From contig CAMRVW010000086.1 in NCBI GenBank assembly GCA_947054185.1, positions 1-9,790 of the forward strand: a stretch of DNA of 9,790 bases. Reading direction: 5' to 3'. This document shows, one piece after another, positions 1 through 6,213 of the stretch. Under the pieces are notes generated by a model, which worked only from the letters and a program-made list of their open reading frames with translations, searched no databases and was not told the DNA's origin. A program made the translations under genes and the position numbers. Positions within the stretch are counted from its first letter, which is position 1. The number at the start of each line of letters is the position of its first letter. Origin of the DNA: an uncultured Rikenellaceae bacterium (GTDB lineage Bacteria; Bacteroidota; Bacteroidia; Bacteroidales; Rikenellaceae).

Positions 1-24
1 CTCAAATTTTTATTTATTTTCCTC

Positions 25-32
25 CAAAGTTA
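25..32 (-). promoter_or_regulatory. Possible divergent -7 promoter box
   Basis: Read on the minus strand this is TAACTTTG, a match to the Bacteroidota -7 consensus TAnnTTTG, and it sits in a very AT-rich stretch (1-46) typical of leaders in this phylum. It would drive a gene that starts to the left, outside the window. I see no good -33 box 19-21 bp upstream of it, so the call rests on the -7 match and the AT-rich context alone. Confidence 0.35.
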
Positions 33-116
33 CTATTTTTTTTGAGAAAAGCACCCGACAGGCTCGTTTTTTTATATCCGCCACCCGTCCGTCGGCCCGT
101 CACTCCCGGCCATAAA

Positions 117-147
117 ACCGTTTCATCGACAAAAAAGCCCCGTTCGT
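117..147 (+). promoter_or_regulatory. Candidate LytTR-regulator binding site (two direct repeats)
   Basis: Two 9-bp direct repeats, ACCGTTTCA (117-125) and CCCGTTCGT (139-147), are separated by 13 bp and so lie 22 bp apart. The published consensus for LytTR-domain regulators is a pair of repeats of the form [TA][AC][CA]GTTN[AG][TG] with a 12-13 bp spacer; the second copy matches 8 of 9 positions and the first 7 of 9. They lie roughly 45-80 bp upstream of the start expected from the -7 box at 180-187, which is where an activator would bind. A LytTR response regulator is encoded at 4324-5019. That it binds here is inference. Confidence 0.4.
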
Positions 148-179
148 CTAAAACATACCTTATATATAATATATATGCT

Positions 180-187
180 TACCTTTG
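180..187 (+). promoter_or_regulatory. -7 promoter box of the outer-membrane protein gene
   Basis: TACCTTTG fits the Bacteroidota -7 consensus TAnnTTTG exactly. Transcription would start near 194, leaving a leader of about 17 bases before the ATG at 211. The region where a -33 box is expected (about 157-161) has no TTTG, which would suit an activator-dependent promoter. The sequence just upstream (about 155-177) is strongly AT-rich. Confidence 0.65.
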
Positions 188-210
188 TTGCAAGATAAAA
201 ACAACCGACA

Positions 211-3000
211 ATGAAAATCACATCCAAAACGATCGTCCTGACACTCATTGCCACCCTTATGAGCACCCTGTCATGGGCTCAGGGGGTCACACTGCGCGGC
301 AAGGTCATAGACGCTTCCGACAACAGCCCTCTTATCGGTGCCACCGTCATCGCCTCAGGCAGCTCTCGCGGCGCCATCACCGGCGAGGGCGGCTCTTTCA
401 CACTCAGCGGCCTCAAAAAGGGCGTGGCAACCAAAATAGAGATTTCATACCTCGGTTACAGCGACGCCACCATAGAGGTGACGCTCACCAAAGGCGACAC
501 CCAATACCCCACCGCCATAGCCCTCAAGCCCGAAAGCATCAACGCCGGCGAGGTGGTGGTCACCGGTCGCGCCCCCATAGCCAAACAGATGGGCGACACC
601 ATACAGTTCAATGCCGACGCCTTCAAGGTACAACCCGACGCCACCGCCGCCGACCTGGTGGCCAAGATGCCGGGCATGACCGTGGGTAACGACGGCACCC
701 CCACCCATGGCGGCGAGACCGTCACCCGCATCACCGTCGACGGCAAGACCTTCTTCCGCGACGACCCCGCCACCGCCCTGGCATCACTGCCCGCCGACGC
801 CATCGAGAGCATACAGGTGCTCGAAGAGAAGAGCGACGACGCCAAATTCTCGGGCATCGACGACGGCGAACGCACCAAGAAGATAAACATCGTCACCAAA
901 GCCAAACGCAAGAAGAACTTCTTCGGCGACTATCTCATCGGTTACGGCACCGACAACCACTATAACGTCAAGACCAAGACCAACATCTTTTACGACAAAC
1001 ACCGCCTCACCATAGGCTTCGGCCTCAACGACATCAACCAGTCGGCCACCTCAGGCGGACGCTTCTATGGCGGTTTCGGCCAGAGCGGCCTTCAGTCGGC
1101 TGCCGGCGTGATACTCAATTACTCGGGCGAGTTCAAAGACAAGAACGGCCACAAGACCGAAGCCGGCGTCGATTACATATTCAACCACAAAAACAACAAC
1201 AACATCACATCGCTGGAGCGCATATACAGCCCCACGTCGGCATACACCGAGCGCATATACACCGAAGATTACGCCGGCCGCACCAAAACCTTCTTCCACA
1301 TGCTGCGCTCCAACATAGAGAGCGAGCTGGGCGACAAAGACCGCATCATCTTCCGTCCCTATTTCCGTTACAACACCACCGACAGCCACCGCATCACCGA
1401 GATGCTCAACATACAGGACGGCCTGACCACCAACAGCGCCCTTACCGATAACGGCTCCGACAACACAGACTGGCGCGTGGGCGGCAACCTCAACTGGATG
1501 CACATACTGGCACCGCGCCACACCCTCTCCATGAGCGCCAACTTCAACGTGGGACAAGACAACACCACCCAGATAATCGACGGCTTCAACAGTTTCTATC
1601 GCAAGGAAGAGCTCATCGACTCGCTCATCAACCAATACTCCGGCGCGTCCGATGTCGACAACTCCGTCGGCGGCCGCATCTCATACACCTATAAGCTCAC
1701 CGACCACTCATCGGTCATGGCCGCCTATAACGTGTCTTACAACTGGGACGACTATGACAAGAAGACCTATATATACGACCCCACAACCGGCCTTTACGAA
1801 GACCTCGAGGCATCGCTCTCCAACGTCTTCACGCGCAACTATCTCAACAACACCGCCGGCTTCGGTTACAACTATAACATCAAAGACAAGATAACCATCA
1901 ACATCACGGCCAACTATCGCAATTCGTCGCTAAAGAGCCGTTATACCTATCCCGACACCGACAATTACGATTACTCGTTCAACAGCATCGTCGCCAACGC
2001 CGGGCTCGACTATTACTTCAGCAAGAGCAAACGCCTGCGCCTGTTCTATCGCGGACGCCCCGGCCTGCCCTCCATGAGCCAGCTGCAAGAGGTCGTCGAC
2101 AACTCCAACCCCCTGCTGGTGACCATGGGTAACCCCGCCCTCAAGCAGAGTTACACCAACAACATACACCTGTCATACCACAACACCAACACCGACAAGT
2201 CCAGCACCATGTTCGTGCTGGCCCGCTTCAGCTCAACCACCAACAGCTTTGCCAACGACACCCGCATACTCACCGCCGACGAGGTGATAGGCGGCGTGAG
2301 CCTGCAAAAAGGAGCCCAGCTCTCAACCCCCGTCAACATCAACGGACAGTGGAGCTTCAACACCTTCTTCAATTACTCGACGGCCCTGCCCCGCCTCAAG
2401 AGCAACATCGACGTGGGCGTCGAATATGGCCTCTCACGCACCCCCTCCATCTATGATGGCATACGCAGCCACAGCCGCAACAACAGCGGCGGCCTCTTTG
2501 CAGCCCTCACCAGCAACATATCGTCCGCCCTCGACTTCACCCTCTCGTCACGCACCGGGGTCACATACTCCACCGGCAACCGCAACACCGGCAGCCGCAC
2601 ATACCTCAACGAGAGCGTGGGCGTACGCCTCAACTGGATCATAGCCAAAGGCTTCTTCCTCAACACCGATTATTCGTTCAACCTCAACTGGTACTCCACC
2701 GGCGGACAAAACAACAACTATAACCTGCTCAACGCCGGCATTGGCAAGAAGTTCCTCAAAAAGCAAAACGCCGAGGTGCGCCTTAGCGCCTTCGACCTGC
2801 TCAACCAAGGCCGCAGCATCTCTTACAGCGTCAACGACACATACACCCAAAACAGCGTGTCAAACATACTCAAACGCTATTTCATGGTCTCGTTCAGTTA
2901 CAAGTTCAACACCATGAGCTCAGGCAGCCAAGGCTCGCCGGGAGGCGACAGACGCCCGGCAGGCCCCCCTCACGGCGGACGCCCGCCCATGATGAGATAA
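211..3000 (+). CDS. Outer-membrane beta-barrel protein, TonB-receptor-like, with carboxypeptidase-regulatory-like domain
   Basis: A 929-residue outer-membrane protein. Residues 1-23 form a signal peptide (basic start, hydrophobic core, then SWA-QG). Residues 25-110 are a carboxypeptidase-regulatory-like beta-sandwich (GKVIDASDNSPLIGATV, then SYLGY). EVVVTGR (114-120) leads into a plug-like domain (about 120-230) that includes the block VDGKTFFRDDP. The rest has the alternating polar/aromatic pattern of a beta-barrel and reaches a last strand ending in SFSYKF near residue 899. A 30-residue Gly/Pro/Arg-rich tail follows, ending in RPPMMR. The architecture matches TonB-dependent-receptor relatives of Bacteroidota that lack a neighbouring SusD lipoprotein. 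The substrate is unknown. The ATG at 211 is chosen because it directly precedes the signal peptide and lies just after a -7 box. The next genes are a sensor kinase and a LytTR regulator, suggesting envelope-signal control. The gene is markedly C-rich on the coding strand. Confidence 0.9.
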   Translation: MKITSKTIVLTLIATLMSTLSWAQGVTLRGKVIDASDNSPLIGATVIASGSSRGAITGEGGSFTLSGLKKGVATKIEISYLGYSDATIEVTLTKGDTQYPTAIALKPESINAGEVVVTGRAPIAKQMGDTIQFNADAFKVQPDATAADLVAKMPGMTVGNDGTPTHGGETVTRITVDGKTFFRDDPATALASLPADAIESIQVLEEKSDDAKFSGIDDGERTKKINIVTKAKRKKNFFGDYLIGYGTDNHYNVKTKTNIFYDKHRLTIGFGLNDINQSATSGGRFYGGFGQSGLQSAAGVILNYSGEFKDKNGHKTEAGVDYIFNHKNNNNITSLERIYSPTSAYTERIYTEDYAGRTKTFFHMLRSNIESELGDKDRIIFRPYFRYNTTDSHRITEMLNIQDGLTTNSALTDNGSDNTDWRVGGNLNWMHILAPRHTLSMSANFNVGQDNTTQIIDGFNSFYRKEELIDSLINQYSGASDVDNSVGGRISYTYKLTDHSSVMAAYNVSYNWDDYDKKTYIYDPTTGLYEDLEASLSNVFTRNYLNNTAGFGYNYNIKDKITINITANYRNSSLKSRYTYPDTDNYDYSFNSIVANAGLDYYFSKSKRLRLFYRGRPGLPSMSQLQEVVDNSNPLLVTMGNPALKQSYTNNIHLSYHNTNTDKSSTMFVLARFSSTTNSFANDTRILTADEVIGGVSLQKGAQLSTPVNINGQWSFNTFFNYSTALPRLKSNIDVGVEYGLSRTPSIYDGIRSHSRNNSGGLFAALTSNISSALDFTLSSRTGVTYSTGNRNTGSRTYLNESVGVRLNWIIAKGFFLNTDYSFNLNWYSTGGQNNNYNLLNAGIGKKFLKKQNAEVRLSAFDLLNQGRSISYSVNDTYTQNSVSNILKRYFMVSFSYKFNTMSSGSQGSPGGDRRPAGPPHGGRPPMMR

Positions 3001-3039
3001 TGGCTCGCCCCCTGCACGGGCCCGACAATAACATGAATT

Positions 3040-3073
3040 ACAGCCGTGAGACCACAACATCACGGCTGTTTTT
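3040..3073 (+). terminator. Rho-independent terminator after the barrel gene
   Basis: A perfect 10-bp stem, ACAGCCGTGA (3040-3049) with TCACGGCTGT (3060-3069), encloses a 10-base loop and runs into TTTTT (3069-3073). It begins 40 bases after the stop of the barrel gene and ends 50 bases before the kinase start, so the two genes are probably separate transcription units unless there is read-through. Confidence 0.85.
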
Positions 3074-3123
3074 CCCCAAGACCATATCACCCGAAACGGC
3101 AATTTAACCAAACATGCCACACT

Positions 3124-4245
3124 ATGAATGCCCAACGCCTCAAAGACCGCATCACCGAACGGTTAGACCCCAAAGTGAAAAACATAATCATACACATAGC
3201 ATCATGGCTGGTCGTGCTCGTCTTCACATTGGTCAATATAGACGACCTCAGCATCAACCCATACCACGTCAAGTTCAAACTGCCGCTGTGGATCATATGC
3301 CTTGTTGTCTTTTACGTCAACTATCTGATACTGATACCGCGCCTTATGACACGCAGGCGCACCCTCTATACCGTATGCTCGCTCTTTCTCATATACGTGT
3401 CGTTCGCCTCTTATAACACACACATACAATGCATCATAAAGCAGGAACACTCCCAACACGCCCCGTCTCAACCCGACCCGCACAAATCGTCGCACGACAG
3501 CCGGATACTCCGCAGTTACAACCCCCTGGCCCGCAGAAACCAGCCCGCCATATACCGCCTGTTGCTGGTATATGTGGTGAGCATACTCTTCGGACTCACC
3601 AAACGATGGAAAGAGGAGGAACAACGACGCAAGGAGATAGAACGCGAACACATCGCCTCGGAACTCAACTATCTCAAGGCCCAGATCAATCCCCACTTCC
3701 TCTTCAATGCCCTCAACTCCATATACTCGCTCACCATACCCCACTCCGACAAGGCCTCCAACGCCGTGCTCAAACTGTCGGCCATACTCCGATACATGCT
3801 CTATGAGACCGATCGCCGCAGCGTCAGCCTCTCTGACGAGCTGTCGGTAATAGAAAACTATCTGGGACTGCAACAGCTGCGACTCACCGACAAAACCTCC
3901 CTATCCTTTGTCAAGAGCGGCAACACAGACCATTACCGCATAGAGCCTCTGTTGCTCATACCTCTAATAGAAAACGCATTCAAACACGGTGTCGACTCCT
4001 CGGAACCATCGTATATCAACATCACCATAACCATAACCGACGGACACCTTGTAATGGAAGTGACCAACAAGATAGTGGGCATACAAAAAAATGCCGGCTC
4101 CCCCGGCGGATTAGGCATCAAGAACATACGCCGACGCTTGGAGCTGCTGTATCCCGGCCGTCACACCCTCCTGGCAAACGAATCTGAGGGAATATTCCGC
4201 GTACGACTCTCCATACCCCTGAGCAACGACCGCCCGACAACCTGA
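3124..4245 (+). CDS. LytS/YehU-type membrane sensor histidine kinase
   Basis: A 373-residue sensor kinase expected in the inner membrane. Four hydrophobic segments (about 20-37, 53-71, 81-97 and 142-158) are followed by a charged helix (160-180) and the histidine-kinase region. The phospho-accepting His191 lies in QINPHFLFNALNSI. The ATP-binding N box is LIENAFKHG (281-289), and a glycine-rich box GGLGIKN (328-334) follows. This is the family that pairs with LytTR regulators. By the positive-inside rule both termini are cytoplasmic, and the 98-141 loop, rich in histidine, would be periplasmic. The ATG at 3124 is preferred: the same frame could open at a GTG at 3046, but that lies inside the terminator hairpin and adds 26 residues of non-conserved character. 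No clear -7 box is visible before the gene. The response regulator follows after 78 bases and is the likely partner. The signal is unknown. Confidence 0.9.
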   Translation: MNAQRLKDRITERLDPKVKNIIIHIASWLVVLVFTLVNIDDLSINPYHVKFKLPLWIICLVVFYVNYLILIPRLMTRRRTLYTVCSLFLIYVSFASYNTHIQCIIKQEHSQHAPSQPDPHKSSHDSRILRSYNPLARRNQPAIYRLLLVYVVSILFGLTKRWKEEEQRRKEIEREHIASELNYLKAQINPHFLFNALNSIYSLTIPHSDKASNAVLKLSAILRYMLYETDRRSVSLSDELSVIENYLGLQQLRLTDKTSLSFVKSGNTDHYRIEPLLLIPLIENAFKHGVDSSEPSYINITITITDGHLVMEVTNKIVGIQKNAGSPGGLGIKNIRRRLELLYPGRHTLLANESEGIFRVRLSIPLSNDRPTT

Positions 4246-4290
4246 CCACAGCCATTTTCCCGCATGACGACAAATACCGAATTATTTTCG

Positions 4291-4298
4291 TAAATTTA
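4291..4298 (+). promoter_or_regulatory. Weak candidate -7 box before the response regulator
   Basis: TAAATTTA matches TAnnTTTG except for the last base and lies 26 bases before the ATG at 4324, in the right place for a short leader. It may let the regulator be transcribed apart from the kinase. The match is imperfect and there is no clear -33 box, so co-transcription from upstream is at least as likely. Confidence 0.25.
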
Positions 4299-4323
4299 CA
4301 GCCAGATACTTAATCCCGATACG

Positions 4324-5019
4324 ATGAATTGTTTAGCCGTCGACGACGAACCTTTGGCACTCGACATAATAACCGCTTTTTGCGACAAGATACCGTTCAT
4401 CACAAGCCTTGCCACATGCTCAAGCGGTGTTGAGGCCATAGGCATATTGGAGCAGACGTCTGTCGACCTGTTGTTCTTGGACATCAACATGCCGCACATA
4501 ACGGGTCTGGAGCTGGCTTCGCTGTTGCGCAACCCGCCAATCATGATATTCACCACCGCCTATCAGGATCACGCCCTCGAAGGCTTCAACCTCTCGGCGA
4601 CAGACTATCTTGTCAAGCCATTCTCTTTCGAGCGTTTCCTCAAAGCCACCACCCGCGCATACGAGCTTTACACACTGCGCAACACCGCCCCACGCCCCGC
4701 CGACGACTATGTCATAGTGAAGGTCGACCATGCCAATGTCAAAATAACATTCGACGACATAATATTCGTCGAAGGGCTCAAAGACTATGTCAAGATATAC
4801 AGCCCTCACAAAAATTACGTCACCAAAAACACCATGAAGAACGTCTCCGAACGTCTCCCCGCCTCTTCTTTCATGCGCATACACAAATCTTATATCGTCA
4901 ACATCAACCGCATAGAGTCGTTCGAAAACAACCACGTCAAAATAGCAGGACAAAACATTCCCCTCGGCGGCGGTTACAAAGACGACTTCATTGCATTCCT
5001 CGACAGCAAAAAACTATGA
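4324..5019 (+). CDS. LytTR-family response regulator (LytR/AlgR type)
   Basis: A 231-residue DNA-binding response regulator. Residues 1-118 form the receiver domain: the acidic pair D7-D8 in AVDDEP, the phospho-acceptor D53 in LFLDINMP, T77/T78 in IFTTAY, and K98-P99 in LVKPF are all in place. Residues about 128-229 are a LytTR domain, recognisable from VEGLKDYVKIY, the ERLP and FMRIHKSYIVN stretch, and the C-terminal IPLGGGYKDDF. LytTR domains bind pairs of short direct repeats, and such a pair is seen upstream of the barrel gene (117-147). The partner is almost certainly the kinase encoded just before. The ATG at 4324 begins exactly at the family's usual N terminus. A dispersed repeat starts within about 10 bases after the stop codon. 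Confidence 0.93.
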   Translation: MNCLAVDDEPLALDIITAFCDKIPFITSLATCSSGVEAIGILEQTSVDLLFLDINMPHITGLELASLLRNPPIMIFTTAYQDHALEGFNLSATDYLVKPFSFERFLKATTRAYELYTLRNTAPRPADDYVIVKVDHANVKITFDDIIFVEGLKDYVKIYSPHKNYVTKNTMKNVSERLPASSFMRIHKSYIVNINRIESFENNHVKIAGQNIPLGGGYKDDFIAFLDSKKL

Positions 5020-5025
5020 GGCCTT

Positions 5026-5087
5026 ATGTGCTGAAACTGCCGTTTTGTGCTTGCCGGAACTGCCCCGTTTATGTTGCTGGCACTGCC
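5026..5087 (+). repeat. Left tandem array, three 23-bp units
   Basis: ACTGCC recurs at 5036, 5059 and 5082, exactly 23 bp apart. Each copy is preceded by a related stretch (GCTGAA, GCCGGA, GCTGGC), giving the unit TTGCTGGA-ACTGCC. The third unit leads directly into the conserved core. The array starts just after the response-regulator stop codon. A spacing of about two helical turns would fit repeated protein binding along one face of the DNA, but that is inference. Confidence 0.75.
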
Positions 5088-5150
5088 TCCGGCGGCCCTT
5101 CAGGGGGAGAGGTCACAGACCCCGTTTTGAGAGGTTTGAGGAACAACTAA
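5082..5150 (+). repeat. Conserved core of the dispersed repeat, left copy
   Basis: This 69-bp stretch runs from ACTGCCTCCGGCGGCCCTTC to GGAACAACTAA and matches the inverted copy at 5965-6032 at about 60 positions. Its first 41 bases match the copy at 9750-9790 at 38 positions. It contains a small stem-loop, GAGGTC (5109-5114) with GACCCC (5118-5123), which has one A-C mismatch here but is perfect in the right copy. Confidence 0.85.
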
Positions 5151-5160
5151 GGATAAAGGT

Positions 5161-5224
5161 ACGAAAGTTCCCAATAAAGATTACGCAGTCTGTCGACGTG
5201 CGAATCTTTATTGGGAACTTTCGT
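5161..5224. repeat. Perfect 22-bp hairpin, left
   Basis: Bases 5161-5182 are an exact reverse complement of 5203-5224, around a 20-base loop that contains TCGACGTGCG and can add a further CGCA/TGCG pairing (5184-5187 with 5199-5202). The arm begins ACGAAA and contains ATAAAG, as does the right hairpin. A run of four T (5224-5227) follows, so on the + strand it could stop transcription coming out of the kinase/regulator genes. Confidence 0.85.
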
Positions 5225-5240
5225 TTTCTGGCCCTAAGAG

Positions 5241-5879
5241 GTGGTGCCTGAAGCATGTCAAACAGGGACATGACCGCCAGGCGGGATGGATGCGGAAGCA
5301 ATCGGAAAGCAAAAGAGGCAGGGCGGCAAGCATAAACGGAAGTTCGGCAAAGCATGACGGGGCGCCCGCCCAACATTAGCCACTTTAGTCCCGACAAGGC
5401 AGTCTTAGAGAAACGAACACCGCACAACAATTCCTTACTCCCGACACTCGAAGTGTGAAGTAAACACAAACTCCTTGTGTCCGGGCTGAGGTACGATAGC
5501 CCGAGCGGCCCGGAGCCTCCGCCAACGGAGGGCCGCAAGCCCGCACAGTAATATATGGCCAGTGATTGAGGCACACCCGTTAAGCCCATTACCTCCCCGC
5601 CTTTGCCCTCCGCAGGCCCCGTGACGCTCTCCATCACGCAAAAGTCACGTTCCCCAACCAACCCAAGCTGCCGCCCGTCTCTCTCACCCTCCACGCGCGA
5701 ACTTCATCACGCCCTCGACCTCCACGCCGATGAGGCCGACCTGCGGTCGGCCCACTCTCCGTCGTGCTTTACGTGACGTTGTGTTTTGTTGCGGTGCATC
5801 CGTTTTGGCGCTTCCTGTATTGCCTTCGCCCCTTTCCGCGAGGATCATGGCCCATGTTTTGACATCACTTAGGCCATAA
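5241..5879. other. Gene-free interior of the element; possible structured RNA
   Basis: No convincing gene is seen in these 639 bases. The longest reading frame that overlaps it (minus strand, GTG start at 5694) has unlikely composition and runs through the hairpin and core repeat. The segment holds several compact hairpins: ACACT/AGTGT (5444-5456), ACACAA/TTGTGT (5464-5480), GGGCT/AGCCC (5483-5502), a two-part stem GCGGC plus CCTCCG closing on the loop CCAA (5505-5536), and GGCCGACC/GGTCGGCC (5734-5752). The part around 5281-5340 is purine-rich and that around 5590-5700 is pyrimidine-rich. A non-coding RNA is possible, but I cannot assign it to a known class or choose a strand. Confidence 0.3.
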
Positions 5880-5894
5880 CACTAAGGTCTGAAA

Positions 5895-5955
5895 ACGAAA
5901 ATATGATATAAAGGTGTAAGACGCATGTCGAAACACCTTTATATCATATTTTCGT
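5895..5955. repeat. Perfect 23-bp hairpin, right
   Basis: Bases 5895-5917 are an exact reverse complement of 5933-5955, with a 15-base loop that can form a further GAC/GTC pairing. Read from the right end of the element, the arm begins ACGAAA, carries ATAAAG at the same place as the left hairpin (arm positions 14-19), and the loop contains TCGACATGCG against TCGACGTGCG in the left one. The middle of the arm (positions 7-13) is different: ATATGAT here, GTTCCCA on the left. It is the most AT-rich part of the element. Confidence 0.85.
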
Positions 5956-5964
5956 ACTTATCCA

Positions 5965-6032
5965 TTAGTTGTTCCTCAATATCTCAAAACGGGGTCCATG
6001 ACCCCTCCCCCGGAAGGGCCGTCGGAGGCAGT
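5965..6032 (-). repeat. Conserved core of the dispersed repeat, right inverted copy
   Basis: On the minus strand this reads ACTGCCTCCGACGGCCCTTC through to GGAACAACTAA and is the inverted partner of 5082-5150. Its stem-loop, GGGGTC (5991-5996) with GACCCC (6000-6005), is a perfect 6-bp stem with loop CAT. The third copy has the same stem with a different loop (ACG). Confidence 0.85.
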
Positions 6033-6127
6033 TCCAGTAAAAACGGCAGCGCCCGCAAACCAAAAACAGCACTTTCCGCAAATCAAATGGTCAGTTACGG
6101 CAAACAAAAACGTCAGTCCCGCAAATA
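6027..6127 (-). repeat. Right tandem array, five units of 18-23 bp
   Basis: On the minus strand, units of the form GTTTGCGGGA-ACTGCC-GTTTTT are found, with the ACTGCC-like centre at 6027-6032, 6045-6050, 6067-6072, 6090-6095 and 6112-6117. Spacings are 18, 22, 23 and 22 bp. The outer units read ACTGAC and the middle one GTGCTG, so the array decays away from the core. It is the inverted counterpart of the three-unit array at 5026-5087. Confidence 0.7.
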
Positions 6128-6154
6128 AAACGTTATGGTTTGGAGAAATAATCG

Positions 6155-6162
6155 TACCTTTG
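6155..6162 (+). promoter_or_regulatory. -7 promoter box of rpe
   Basis: TACCTTTG matches the Bacteroidota -7 consensus and is identical to the box before the barrel gene. Transcription would begin near 6169, giving a leader of about 45 bases before the GTG at 6214. GTTA (6132-6135) lies at the usual distance for a -33 box but is a weak match. The box lies about 28 bp outside the right end of the repeat element, so the rpe promoter appears intact. Confidence 0.6.
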
Positions 6163-6213
6163 CGTTAAAGTATTTGTTTGTTGGCCTGATGGGGCATAAA
6201 AACAGTTTGTAAA

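Larger units (their letters stand above)
5025..6127. mobile_element. Composite inverted-repeat element, about 1.1 kb, no transposase seen
   Basis: Between the response-regulator stop and the rpe promoter lies a segment with long imperfect inverted ends. Read inward, both ends carry the same series: a tandem array of ACTGCC-centred units, a conserved core of about 69 bp, the link CAACTAA-GGATAA, a long perfect hairpin beginning ACGAAA, and then TTTCGTTTTC followed by a CC-TAG-like stretch. The left end covers about 5025-5240 and the right end about 5880-6127. The interior has no recognisable transposase or recombinase, so if mobile it would depend on proteins from elsewhere. A further copy of one end begins near 9704. 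Whether this is a non-autonomous transposon, a conserved RNA-coding locus or two repeat copies that happen to face each other cannot be settled from one window. Confidence 0.5.

Noticed and set aside
42..689. A 215-residue frame overlapping the start of the barrel gene
   Set aside because: It is an out-of-frame shadow of a strongly supported gene, rich in Arg/His/Gln as expected for frame-shifted GC-rich DNA.
3202..3873. Long minus-strand frame opposite the kinase gene
   Set aside because: Antisense shadow of a clear histidine kinase; no recognisable motif of its own.
5026..5087. The ACTGCC tandem array as a CRISPR array or as LytTR operators of the adjacent regulator
   Set aside because: Units are degenerate with no spacers of constant length, so it is not CRISPR. 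The GTT-containing parts fit the LytTR consensus poorly and are irregularly spaced, and the same array occurs after rlmB, away from the two-component genes.
5113..5694. A 193-residue minus-strand reading frame (GTG start) across the element interior
   Set aside because: Its C-terminal third is just the translation of the palindromic hairpin and the conserved core, the composition is not protein-like, no domain is recognisable and the region folds into many hairpins. I treat it as chance, but a conserved-frame test on homologues would settle it.
5925..6128. A 67-residue + strand frame starting in the right hairpin
   Set aside because: It is made almost wholly of repeat sequence (hairpin arm, core and tandem array), lies antisense to the repeat's own orientation and has no supporting motif.
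5024..6137. Possible 5-bp target duplication TTATG at 5024-5028 and 6133-6137
   Set aside because: A shared 5-mer within two short flanks is quite likely by chance, the element ends are not sharply defined, and it does not abut matching terminal bases.
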